From Staphylococcus sp. ACRSN (GTDB lineage: Bacteria; Bacillota; Bacilli; Staphylococcales; Staphylococcaceae): DNA of 64,000 bases. The position numbers and the translations under genes are program-made. The first letter of the stretch is position 1, and each line of letters opens with the position of its first letter. Positions 9,260 to 17,900 of this stretch are shown piece after piece. The notes beneath the pieces were generated by a model. That model saw nothing but the letters and a program-made list of their open reading frames with translations, did no database searches and was not told the origin of the DNA. The stretch is from positions 334,591 through 398,590 of the forward strand of contig NZ_JAKRNS010000001.1 of assembly GCF_022346615.1 (NCBI RefSeq). Reading direction: 5' to 3'.

Positions 9260-9775
9260 ATGAGACAAATTAAAGTCGTACCTTATGATGCATCGTGGGT
9301 AAATGCATATCGTATAGAAAAAAGTAAATTGGAACAAATATTTTCAAAGGAAATCGTTGATATTTATCATATAGGTAGTACGTCAGTACCTAATCTCTAT
9401 GCAAAGCCAATTATTGATATACTAATTGTTGTAAAGCATATAGAAAATGTAGATCTATACAATAGCCAAATGATGAAATTAGGCTATATTGCTAAAGGTG
9501 AAAATGGACTTTCAAACCGTAGATTTTTTATAAAAGGAGGAAATCACCGTACACACCATATTCACATTTTTCCTGAATATGAGCAGGCAGAAATTATACG
9601 TCATGTAGCAGTGAGGGACTATTTGTTAAACCATCCACGTGTTGTAAAAGCATATGGTGAATTCAAACAGCAGCTTGCGGTGAAATTTCCTTTTGATAGT
9701 GAAGGTTATTGGCAAGGTAAATATAACTATATGAAACAATTAGAAAGCGATGCATTACAGTGGTATAAAAAATAA
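9260..9775 (+). CDS. GrpB family (UPF0157) protein
   Basis: 171 residues. HIGSTSVPNLYAKPIIDILI (residues 42-61) is the family signature and the usual nucleotidyltransferase-fold GS motif with downstream acidic residues, then THHIHIF. GrpB-like proteins are predicted minimal nucleotidyltransferases, some fused to CoaE, of unknown function. A GGGGAG site precedes the ATG. It is monocistronic. Confidence 0.85.
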   Translation: MRQIKVVPYDASWVNAYRIEKSKLEQIFSKEIVDIYHIGSTSVPNLYAKPIIDILIVVKHIENVDLYNSQMMKLGYIAKGENGLSNRRFFIKGGNHRTHHIHIFPEYEQAEIIRHVAVRDYLLNHPRVVKAYGEFKQQLAVKFPFDSEGYWQGKYNYMKQLESDALQWYKK

Positions 9776-9777
9776 AA

Positions 9778-9828
9778 AAGGCCACCGTCTGCTTATCAAG
9801 TTAATCTTGGAGGTAGTCGGTGGCTTAA
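9778..9828 (-). terminator. terminator serving pucR
   Basis: GGCCACCG...CGGTGGC inverted repeat. The uninterrupted T-run is on the minus strand, so it mainly ends the pucR transcript; on the plus strand the tail after GrpB is poor. Confidence 0.6.
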
Positions 9829-9899
9829 CTATTTAGTAAATAGTATCTAAATAGATTAAACATTTATTGCATATATTTTTTGTAATATTACTTTATATA

Positions 9900-11519
9900 T
9901 TAATCAAAATCCATCACTTCTGAAACATATAGTGCGATTCTTATGTTTAGAGAATGAAGTGGATCTTCGATATTTCTTCCTAGCATATGACTACACTTGT
10001 TGATTCTATACTTAACCGTGTTTCGGTGGATGTATATTTTTTCAGCAGTTTTTGTAATGTCACATTGATTATCCATATAGACTTGCAATGTTTGTTTAAG
10101 TTCAGCATCTTTTTTTACAGTTGGGTGACTTAAAGGACCTAATGTGTGAGTGACAAAGGGTTGAAGCTTTTCTTTTGGAATAAGTTGCAATAATTCTTTG
10201 ATATCTTTTGAGTGATAATCTGAAATGAATTCACGTTGATTATTCAGTAAGGCATTCTCATAAGCTTCGTTTGCTTCAAAAAATGAAGAAGGAAGCTGTG
10301 TGAATTCAGTGACTTCATTCCCAATACCAAATGAAATTGTACCGTCAAAATGGTTAGGATAGTCCTTTTGTATGTGCTTTAAATAATCGTAATAATAGTG
10401 ATGTTTGTTTTGTAATAATATTGCGAAACGATCATTACTAGGTAGCCTATAGATACTTGTATAGTCATCTATATCTGTCAGTTTATGTTTTAGCCATTGC
10501 AACGTGAGTTGTTGGCGTTCGTTAACGTAGTAGCTATTTTCTAATGAATTCTCAGTATCAATTGCACATATAATAACTTGGTAATAGTTCGATTGATATA
10601 TATGATAGCGATTTAATAAATCAGTGTGATTTTTAATGGATAATGTTTGCTCCGAGCGATTATTTACCAGTGATTCGAAAAATCGATTAATATCATTTTG
10701 TTCAGCTTCTTCAACCTTGGTGTTTTTATATAAAGCGAAACTTAGCACACTGACGACTTGCTCAATGGTTAATAAACTGAAAGGATAAGTTAACTTATCA
10801 ACCTGTGAAACCATGAGGTAATATGGAAAATAAGTATAGCCTAAGACTTTAAAGATAATATGATCTTTATTTTCAAATACTTGCTTGTTTTTGTCATGCT
10901 CAAGGTATTCATGGTAATGATTATGGAAATAACTAATATGAGCGCTGGTTAATGATTTGTTCTGATTATAGTGATGACTTAGTGCTTCGGGTACTTTAAA
11001 TGGATTGAACAATATGATTGGAACACCTAATAATTTACTCATACGTTCTATCATTGATTTGATACTAAATCCTTTTATCAACAATTGATTTAATTCTTGT
11101 TGAATATGTAGGGCGTAATTCAATTTGCCTGTTTCAGAATCTGATATAAAAGAAGAAATTTCATGTGTGATTTCTCCTAAATTCCAACTTTCAGGTATTT
11201 CAATTAAAGGGAACTTAAGTTCATCGGCGTAAGCTATAACTTCTTTATCAATTTGATGAAGAAATCTTGAAACTTTTATACCTAAACCTGCTGTGTGAAT
11301 ATCATTTAAATCTTTGATTAGTCTTTTTAAGCCTTCTTGACTTTCTTGAAATAACACACCTGTTGTTAATATAAATGAATTTTCTGAAGTGAAATTTTTT
11401 ATATCATTGTTTTCCGTTATATCTAAATTGGTAACTTCAGAAGACAAGTCCCCATATTTATTTATTAGCTCTAATGTTTTAAATTGAGGAACGGATAAAA
11501 TTTCTTTAAGTGTAGTCAA
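9900..11519 (-). CDS. pucR: PucR-family transcriptional regulator of purine/ureide catabolism
   Basis: 539-residue cytoplasmic regulator. The N-terminal PucR ligand domain (about residues 1-125) is followed by a central GGDEF/CdaR-like region and a C-terminal PucR-type helix-turn-helix (CDITKTAEKIYIHRNTVKYRINK, about residues 485-510). B. subtilis PucR activates the puc genes in response to ureides. The start is a TTG at 11519: GGAGG lies 8 nt upstream and the family N-terminus (TTLKEILSVPQF) begins there, while the ATG 69 nt upstream has no ribosome site. It is divergent from the allantoin permease, which marks it as the likely controller of the ureide cluster. Confidence 0.85.
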   Translation of the reverse strand: MTTLKEILSVPQFKTLELINKYGDLSSEVTNLDITENNDIKNFTSENSFILTTGVLFQESQEGLKRLIKDLNDIHTAGLGIKVSRFLHQIDKEVIAYADELKFPLIEIPESWNLGEITHEISSFISDSETGKLNYALHIQQELNQLLIKGFSIKSMIERMSKLLGVPIILFNPFKVPEALSHHYNQNKSLTSAHISYFHNHYHEYLEHDKNKQVFENKDHIIFKVLGYTYFPYYLMVSQVDKLTYPFSLLTIEQVVSVLSFALYKNTKVEEAEQNDINRFFESLVNNRSEQTLSIKNHTDLLNRYHIYQSNYYQVIICAIDTENSLENSYYVNERQQLTLQWLKHKLTDIDDYTSIYRLPSNDRFAILLQNKHHYYYDYLKHIQKDYPNHFDGTISFGIGNEVTEFTQLPSSFFEANEAYENALLNNQREFISDYHSKDIKELLQLIPKEKLQPFVTHTLGPLSHPTVKKDAELKQTLQVYMDNQCDITKTAEKIYIHRNTVKYRINKCSHMLGRNIEDPLHSLNIRIALYVSEVMDFD

Positions 11520-11741
11520 TTTACTTACCTCCGCTTCAATAATAATGAAATTTTTTAGAAAATTATAAAAAGTTATTGCGTTTATCATTGATAAAAGTAA
11601 TAATATAGTATATTTATAAGAAAATATTACATATTAATAACATAATAAAATTTGATAAAAATAACTCTATACAATATGAATTATACACTTTTTTGTTCGA
11701 AACATATAATTTTTGTTAAGAGATATGTCATAGTCAACAAA

Positions 11742-11755
11742 GAAAAACGCTTTCA
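11742..11755 (+). promoter_or_regulatory. cre-like site before pucI-allB
   Basis: GAAAAACGCTTTCA agrees with the CcpA consensus TGAAAACGCTTTCA at 12 of 14 positions. It sits 72 nt before the permease start, in the pucR-pucI divergent gap, and suggests carbon catabolite control of ureide use. Confidence 0.55.
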
Positions 11756-11826
11756 CTAGTTATAAACTGTTTATAAAGGATTATATAAAAGATGATTAGC
11801 TTTTTATAGCAAAGGAGTTTTAAATA

Positions 11827-13317
11827 ATGGTAATAAAGGGGAAAGCCATGTCGCACGATGAAAGTTTTTTCGAAAAGCGTGGTTACAATAAAGACATCAT
11901 ACCTAAGACACCTGCACAAAGAAATAACTCAGCTTTTAATTTTTTCACGTTGTGGATGGGCGCTGTGCATAACATTCCAAATTATACAGCGGTTGGAGGA
12001 TTTTTATTAATTGGTTTATCACCGCTACAAGTAATTATCGCATTAATTTTTAGTTCCTTCTTTATTGCATTACTATTAGTGGCTAATGGATATGCTGGAT
12101 CGAAATATGGGATACCTTTTGCGATGCAATTAAGGTCTACATATGGAGATGTCGGTGCTAAATTGCCAGGTGTATTACGTGGTGTAATCGCAGGTATCGC
12201 ATGGTTTGGCCTCCAGACATTTGCTGGTTCTCAAGCATTACATATTTTATTGAACAAAATTTTTCCTAATTTTAATGATATTGGTCATGGCGTAACGATT
12301 TTAGGAATTACAATACCAGCATTGATAGCATTTTTGATTTTTTGGGCAATTAGTTTTGCTATAGGTTTTGGTGGTGGTGAAATATTAAATAAATTTACGG
12401 CGATATTGAATCCACTTATTTATATAGTATTTGGTGGTATGGCGATTTGGGGTATCACAGTATCTGGCGGTGTGAGCAATATATTAAACTATGACATTGC
12501 TACTAAGACAGATGGTATGGTTTATCCGGCGATATTATCTTTCTTCTTAATATTTAATTCGCTATTAGGCGTATGGGCAGGACCAGGATCTAGTGTATCT
12601 GATTTTACACAAAATGCTAAATCAACGAAAACTCAAATTATTGGACAAATAGCTGGTATTGTCGTTGCACATGTCTTATTCGCATTTGCAAGTGTGTTTA
12701 TTATTATTGGTGGTTCGATTTATTTAGGTCATCAAGAATGGAATATCTTAACGATAATTAATGAGTGGAGTAATTTCTGGGCTATTCTTATTGCTACGGG
12801 TGTATTGTTGATGACTACGATTTCAACGAATGCGACTAGTAATATTATTCCGGCAGCGTATCAATTAAGTGCGCTAATGCCTAAAATTGTTAACTATCGT
12901 AGAGGCGTTGTGATAGCGTGTATAGCGAGTGTAATGATTATGCCTTGGAAGATGATGGAAAATGAAGGCAGTATCGTAGTATTTTTAAATGCAATTGGTG
13001 CATTTTTAGGACCTGTAGCGGGTGTTATGATTGTGCATTTCTATCTTGTGACACGTTGTCAAATCGATTTAGAGGCATTATATTTTGATATGTTTGATAA
13101 AGAAATCAATATTCAACGTATTAACATTTCAGCATATATCGCAACCATTGCTGGTGTCGTTATTTCCTTACTAGGATTCTTACCAGCATTTAAGGTTATT
13201 TCTGATTTTTCATGGTTTATCGGTTTCATGATTTCTAGTGTGATATACATTGTTTTGCACTATTTATTAAAGGTATTTTCTAAAGAAAAAGAAGGAGTGA
13301 AGTATAATGAAGTTTGA
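11827..13317 (+). CDS. pucI: NCS1 family allantoin (ureide) permease
   Basis: 496-residue nucleobase:cation symporter-1 with about 12 transmembrane helices. N-terminal motifs (FNFFTLWMGAVHNIPNYTAVGG) and the GPGSSVSDFTQNAKST block are typical of PucI/YbbW allantoin permeases. It would import allantoin driven by H+ or Na+. Assignment to allantoin rests on the adjacent allantoinase gene, whose start overlaps this stop by 11 nt, so the pair is co-translated. AAAGGAG is 9 nt before the ATG; an internal ATG at 11848 is a weaker alternative. Confidence 0.88.
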   Translation: MVIKGKAMSHDESFFEKRGYNKDIIPKTPAQRNNSAFNFFTLWMGAVHNIPNYTAVGGFLLIGLSPLQVIIALIFSSFFIALLLVANGYAGSKYGIPFAMQLRSTYGDVGAKLPGVLRGVIAGIAWFGLQTFAGSQALHILLNKIFPNFNDIGHGVTILGITIPALIAFLIFWAISFAIGFGGGEILNKFTAILNPLIYIVFGGMAIWGITVSGGVSNILNYDIATKTDGMVYPAILSFFLIFNSLLGVWAGPGSSVSDFTQNAKSTKTQIIGQIAGIVVAHVLFAFASVFIIIGGSIYLGHQEWNILTIINEWSNFWAILIATGVLLMTTISTNATSNIIPAAYQLSALMPKIVNYRRGVVIACIASVMIMPWKMMENEGSIVVFLNAIGAFLGPVAGVMIVHFYLVTRCQIDLEALYFDMFDKEINIQRINISAYIATIAGVVISLLGFLPAFKVISDFSWFIGFMISSVIYIVLHYLLKVFSKEKEGVKYNEV

Positions 13318-14674
13318 TTTAATTATCAAAAATGGTTTAGTAATTTTAGAAAATGGAGAGCAAAATGTTGAGGTAGGCGTTAAAGATGGTAAAATTGCTG
13401 CAATTGGTCATGATTTAGGTGAAGCAGTTAAGGTTATTAATGCTGAAAATCAAATTGTTTCTCCAGGCATGGTTGATGCACATGTGCATATTACTGAACC
13501 TGGCGGTGGTTATCGTGATGGTTGGGAAGGTTATGAAACTGGAACAAAAGCTGCGGCTAAAGGTGGAGTTACTTCATTTATAGAAATGCCCTTAAATCAA
13601 GTACCGGCAACAACAGATAAAGCTTCCATTGAAGTGAAATTTGAAGCTGGTAAGAATGAACTTGCAGTTGATGTAGCAAGTTATGGTGGCTTGGTACCAT
13701 ATAATTTAAACGGTGGTATTCAAGAATTAGATGAAGCGGGTGTTATCGGATATAAAGCATTTATTGCTACTTGTGGTGATCGTTCAATTGAAGGTGATTT
13801 CCAAGATGTAGATGATTATTCACTTTATGAAGGTATGAAACAAATTGCGAAGACTGGAAAAATATTATCTATCCATTCGGAAAATGCTGCAATCACAGAC
13901 CGTTTGGGTCAGATTGCTAAAGAAAATGGTGAAACAACATTAAGTGCTTATGTAGATACGCGACCGGTATTTACTGAAGTTGAACCCATTCGTAAGATTA
14001 TCTTATTTGCAAAGGAAACAGGGTGTCGTGTGCATATTGTACATGTCGCTTGTGAAGAAGGTGTAGATGAGGTGATAAAGGCACAGCAAGAAGGTGTAGA
14101 TATTACCTGTGAAACATGTACACACTATTTATATTTTTATAAAGAAGAATTAGATGAAATTGGACCGGTAGTTAAATGTTCACCACCAATTCGTGAGCAA
14201 TCACGTTTAGAGGGTATGTGGCAACGCGTTATCAATGGTGAAATTGGATTTGTTACTTCGGATCATTCGCCATGTACACCTGATTTGAAAGCGACTGATA
14301 ATGCTTTTGAAGCATGGGGTGGCATTGCTGGATTACAAAATAATGTAGATGTACTTTTTGATGAAGGAGTACAAAAACGTAAGATGTCATTAAAACGATT
14401 TGCAGAAATAATTGCTACTGAGCCAGCAAAACGATTCGGTATGTACAATAAAGGGAGCATATCAATAGGCAAGGACGCAGATTTTGTACTTATTAAACCA
14501 AATTCATCTTATACATTAACTGAGGAAGATTTGGAATATCGTAATAAAATGAGTCCATACCTTGGTAGAGAGATTGGTGCACAAGTTGCTAGAACAATCT
14601 TGAGGGGTCAAGAAATTTATAACCAAGAAACAGGTGTAGTAGATAAAAGAAATGGTCGTTTTATTAATTTTTAA
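13307..14674 (+). CDS. allB: allantoinase
   Basis: 455-residue cyclic amidohydrolase that opens allantoin to allantoate. The di-metal site is complete: HVH (His59, His61), the carbamylatable lysine in YKAF (Lys150), His190 (SIHSEN), His246 (IVHVA) and Asp319 (TSDHSPC). Length matches E. coli AllB. It overlaps the permease gene by 11 nt with GGAG upstream and ends at a strong terminator, making pucI-allB a two-gene operon. Confidence 0.95.
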   Translation: MKFDLIIKNGLVILENGEQNVEVGVKDGKIAAIGHDLGEAVKVINAENQIVSPGMVDAHVHITEPGGGYRDGWEGYETGTKAAAKGGVTSFIEMPLNQVPATTDKASIEVKFEAGKNELAVDVASYGGLVPYNLNGGIQELDEAGVIGYKAFIATCGDRSIEGDFQDVDDYSLYEGMKQIAKTGKILSIHSENAAITDRLGQIAKENGETTLSAYVDTRPVFTEVEPIRKIILFAKETGCRVHIVHVACEEGVDEVIKAQQEGVDITCETCTHYLYFYKEELDEIGPVVKCSPPIREQSRLEGMWQRVINGEIGFVTSDHSPCTPDLKATDNAFEAWGGIAGLQNNVDVLFDEGVQKRKMSLKRFAEIIATEPAKRFGMYNKGSISIGKDADFVLIKPNSSYTLTEEDLEYRNKMSPYLGREIGAQVARTILRGQEIYNQETGVVDKRNGRFINF

Positions 14675-14686
14675 TGACAGTAAACA

Positions 14687-14737
14687 ATCCTTTAATGAAG
14701 CACGTCAAATGTGCATACATTAAAGGATTTTTTGTAA
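14687..14737 (+). terminator. pucI-allB terminator
   Basis: ATCCTTTAATG.../...CATTAAAGGAT long hairpin with T6 tail shortly after the allB stop. The rest of the gap to 14898 shows nothing. Confidence 0.9.
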
Positions 14738-14898
14738 GTAAATATTTATTTTTAATATAAAGCGAATTGTTGAGAGAAAGTGGGTTAGCGTAATATGTGA
14801 TAGTACTAGTATTTGCAATGTTGTGTATACTTTTATTTAATTTGTTTGATTGATGTAATAAAATATCATGCTATACGTTATTATGAACATAAATCAAC

Positions 14899-15498
14899 TC
14901 ATATCTTGTTATCGTTATTTAAAATAAGTGAGTTTAAATGATCTATTTGATTGTATGCAGTTATTTTTCCATGTGTATCATCTAAATATAGAGAAGTAAT
15001 GCCACCGTTGTTCAATCGTGACACACCAGTACCTATGCGACCATTTGAATAGTGATATGCAATTGCGTTGATGAATGCACCATGCGAAACGATAAGGATA
15101 TGTTGATCTTTATATTGTTGTTTAACTTTGTTTAATCCTTTTAAGAAGCGCTTAGTAACCATGTCAGCATGTTCTTTTTTAGGATAATCACGGTTTGGAT
15201 ACAATTTATCTCGTTCTGCAAACGTTAAACCTTCAGCTTCGCCAAATCCTACTTCAATAAATTCTTCCATTTCAATTAATGGTATTTCAAGTTTAGATTG
15301 AATAATTTCTGCTGTTTTCCGTGCCCGCTTTAGAGGACTTGTTATAATAATGTCCCAATCTTTTGCTTCAAGGTATTCGCCACAGGCTTTAGCTTGTTGT
15401 AACCCAGTTGAGTTTAAGGCAATATCTGTTCGACCTTGCAATCTACCGGCAGTGTTCCATGCCGTTTCACCGTGTCTTATAAAACTAATATGCGTCAT
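14899..15498 (-). CDS. histidine phosphatase (phosphoglycerate mutase-like) family protein
   Basis: 199 residues. The phospho-histidine motif is FIRHGETAWN near residue 8, with R58-like KRARKTAE and the second catalytic His in IVSHGAFIN. The family includes phosphoglycerate mutases, CobC/PhoE-type phosphatases and fructose bisphosphatases; the substrate cannot be told. ATG at 15498 is preferred (GAGG 9 nt upstream). It lies between two ureide transcripts but on the opposite strand, with separate signals, so a role in ureide breakdown is unproven. Confidence 0.82.
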   Translation of the reverse strand: MTHISFIRHGETAWNTAGRLQGRTDIALNSTGLQQAKACGEYLEAKDWDIIITSPLKRARKTAEIIQSKLEIPLIEMEEFIEVGFGEAEGLTFAERDKLYPNRDYPKKEHADMVTKRFLKGLNKVKQQYKDQHILIVSHGAFINAIAYHYSNGRIGTGVSRLNNGGITSLYLDDTHGKITAYNQIDHLNSLILNNDNKI

Positions 15499-15581
15499 TG
15501 TAATCAACCTCTGAATATTTTTTGTTTAGTAATTACTTCATGCTTCATAGTTTCTCACTAGTGAAGTATATTTACAAAAAT

Positions 15582-15621
15582 AAAAACCGCTTCTGTTGAT
15601 ATTTCATCAGAAGCGGTTTTT
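15582..15621 (-). terminator. terminator of the esterase-amidohydrolase pair
   Basis: AAAACCGCTTCTG/CAGAAGCGGTTTT perfect hairpin with T-run on the minus strand, just after the 15649 gene end. Confidence 0.88.
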
Positions 15622-15648
15622 ATTGATTTTGTTTCAATGAAAATGAAA

Positions 15649-16896
15649 TTAAACAAGTGTTGTATCTAATTTTGATAATTCTATTGTTGTATCAATCATT
15701 ACTTGTATGCCTTTCTCAATCTGAGAAGGCGTGACAGATTCTTCAGGAGAATGACTGACACCGTTTTTACATGGAATGAAAATCATGCTTGTCGGACATA
15801 TTGGAGCAAAATTCATTGCATCGTGACCTGCGCCACTGTACATATAGCGATAGGTGAAATTTTGATTGATACAACTCTGTTCTGTAATATTTGCCATTTG
15901 TTGATTAAGACTACGTGGCTCATCGTGGCCTAAGTCTATTAATTGGTGGGATAAGTTACGTGCTTCGACAGTTAATTCAATTTGTTCTTTAATTTCACTA
16001 ACAACGCGTTCCCGGATATCTTGCTTTTTGCCGCGAATATCGATTAGTAATGTTACCTCACCTGGAATGGCATTCATCGTATTAGGGTAAACTTGTGCAT
16101 AGCCTACGGTAGTTACTATGCCTTGAGCGTGATAAGTTTTACCTATAGATTCAATTTTTAAAATGATTTCAGCGGCTGTTGTTAAAGCATCACGGCGCAT
16201 GGGCATTGGTGTCGAACCTGAATGGCTAGTTACACCTTGAATTTGCAGTTTGAACCTATGAGGCGCAGCGATATCAGTAACAATACCGATATCTTTCTTA
16301 TTATTTTCTAAAATTGGTCCTTGCTCAATATGTAATTCTAGAAAGGCTTTGATTTTATTTCGTTCGAATAACGCTGTCTTACCGTTCATATCTTGTGCCA
16401 ATGGAGCAACGATATCATATAAAACATTGCCATCATTATCCTGTATTGATTTCATATCATTTTTGGTCATTTTACCAGTAAGATATTTACTGCCTAAAGT
16501 CGCTTCGTTAAAGCGTGTAGATTCTTCACATGCAAATGCGATGATAATAATTGGATGATCTGTTTCTATATGATGTTCATTTAAATACTCAACGACTTCT
16601 AATGCACCAAGCACGCCGAGCAATCCGTCATATTGGCCACCATCTTTAACTGTATCTATATGAGAACCGAGTACAATTGGCTTTAAATTTGGATATTTAC
16701 CTTCTCTTCTAGCTATTACGTTTCCAAAAAAATCAAAATAGACATCAAGTCCGGCTTTTTGACAAAGCATTGAAAACTTAAGTGCTGCTAACCGTTCAGG
16801 TTGACTAAAAGCAATGCGGTTAATTCCACCATTTATTTTATTGCGAGCAAAGTTATTAAAAGTATGGAAATTCTCAATTACATGATCTATATTCAT
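15649..16896 (-). CDS. second AllC-type M20 amidohydrolase (carbamoyl-amide hydrolase)
   Basis: 415-residue zinc-dependent amidase of the hydantoinase/carbamoylase M20 family. Metal ligands are in GSHIDTV (His79), GQYDG (Asp90), ACEES (Glu124/125), LELHIEQG (His189) and SGAGHD near the C-terminus. The family covers allantoate amidohydrolase, ureidoglycolate/ureidoglycine hydrolases and N-carbamoyl-amino-acid hydrolases. It is a clear paralogue of the allC at 17901 but divergently oriented and co-transcribed with the esterase at 16893 (ATGA overlap), so it may act on a different carbamoylated substrate. The ATG follows GGAG in the esterase 3' end. Confidence 0.85.
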   Translation of the reverse strand: MNIDHVIENFHTFNNFARNKINGGINRIAFSQPERLAALKFSMLCQKAGLDVYFDFFGNVIARREGKYPNLKPIVLGSHIDTVKDGGQYDGLLGVLGALEVVEYLNEHHIETDHPIIIIAFACEESTRFNEATLGSKYLTGKMTKNDMKSIQDNDGNVLYDIVAPLAQDMNGKTALFERNKIKAFLELHIEQGPILENNKKDIGIVTDIAAPHRFKLQIQGVTSHSGSTPMPMRRDALTTAAEIILKIESIGKTYHAQGIVTTVGYAQVYPNTMNAIPGEVTLLIDIRGKKQDIRERVVSEIKEQIELTVEARNLSHQLIDLGHDEPRSLNQQMANITEQSCINQNFTYRYMYSGAGHDAMNFAPICPTSMIFIPCKNGVSHSPEESVTPSQIEKGIQVMIDTTIELSKLDTTLV

Positions 16897-17726
16897 TGTT
16901 TATCTCCTCCATAATGTTGGACAATTTGATTTAGAAATTGAACTGCTTTGTCGTATATATTGATACTTTTTTCACTGACTGTTCGATCAAAATCATGTGT
17001 GTTAAGTGATAGTGATTCAAAATGACTTTCTTCTATAAAACGATGTATGTGTTCACTTTCGCTATACGGTACATCAGGATCTCCGATACAATGAACGATA
17101 AAGGTTGGTGGAAACGACTCTAGTTGTTGAGGTGAAATGTTATATTTATGATGAGATGAAGACTGAACGCCTAAATAGTTTATCCATTGTGCTTGCCCTC
17201 TAGCATATAAATAAAGTGTATATCTAGCTTGTATTGGACCAGTTATCAAGGGTTCTTTTTGAATCAATTGAGTGATGATTGTTGGAGAAAGTTGTGATGA
17301 TAAAGATTGGAATTGCTTATTAGGTCTTAAGAATGCAGGTACATGTATACGTGAATAACCATAAAAATCGATTACACCTGCTACATTTTTATGTAATGCG
17401 ACAAGCATGGCCAAATAAGCACCAGCCGAACGACCAAATGTGAATATAGGCAGTTCAGAATAAAGTTGTTCAACATAATCAAAGGTTGCAAAGGCATCAT
17501 CTTTAATTATATCCAAAGTACTCTCTGGTGCTAAACGATAAGAAGCTAGTACCAAATGATAATCATTAGTCAGTAAATTAATATATTCCGGTGCTAAGTC
17601 ATCAGGCTGTCCGAAGATTAGTCCACCACCATGATAATAAACAATAACACCTTTAGCATTTTCTTTTTTGGCAGAGATTACGGTATATGGTAATGAAAAT
17701 CCATCTGTTGTTGTAAGTTGAGCCAA
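16893..17726 (-). CDS. alpha/beta hydrolase (HSL-type esterase)
   Basis: 277 residues. YYHGGG (residues 31-35) is the oxyanion-hole motif of the hormone-sensitive-lipase family, and FGRSAGA (Ser100) is the nucleophile elbow. An acidic GDPDVPYSES and a C-terminal HDFDR complete a plausible Ser-Asp-His triad. No signal peptide, so cytoplasmic. A TTG start follows a G-rich site (GGGGGA) by 6-7 nt. It overlaps the downstream M20 amidohydrolase by 4 nt, implying a coupled two-step hydrolysis of an ester or amide. Substrate unknown. Confidence 0.82.
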   Translation of the reverse strand: MAQLTTTDGFSLPYTVISAKKENAKGVIVYYHGGGLIFGQPDDLAPEYINLLTNDYHLVLASYRLAPESTLDIIKDDAFATFDYVEQLYSELPIFTFGRSAGAYLAMLVALHKNVAGVIDFYGYSRIHVPAFLRPNKQFQSLSSQLSPTIITQLIQKEPLITGPIQARYTLYLYARGQAQWINYLGVQSSSHHKYNISPQQLESFPPTFIVHCIGDPDVPYSESEHIHRFIEESHFESLSLNTHDFDRTVSEKSINIYDKAVQFLNQIVQHYGGDKQ

Positions 17727-17853
17727 AATGAATCCCCCTTAATTTAGATATATTAAGCTAATTATATTATCTCAAAGAAATTTTAAGAAGTATTTGTATA
17801 AAACGAATAAAAACAGCGGTTATTATTGTATGAATTGTGAATGATTACAAAAA

Positions 17854-17867
17854 TGAAAACGCTTATA
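17854..17867 (+). promoter_or_regulatory. cre-like site before allC operon
   Basis: TGAAAACGCTTATA matches the cre consensus at 12 of 14 positions, 34 nt before allC. It is the second such site in the ureide region. Confidence 0.5.
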
Positions 17868-17900
17868 ATTGAAAATGACATAACAAAGGAGTTGAAATGT

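Noticed and set aside
11705..11720. PucR-box-like TTTTTGTTAA upstream of pucI
   Set aside because: Two mismatches in the core compared with the B. subtilis box and no copy before allC or pucG.
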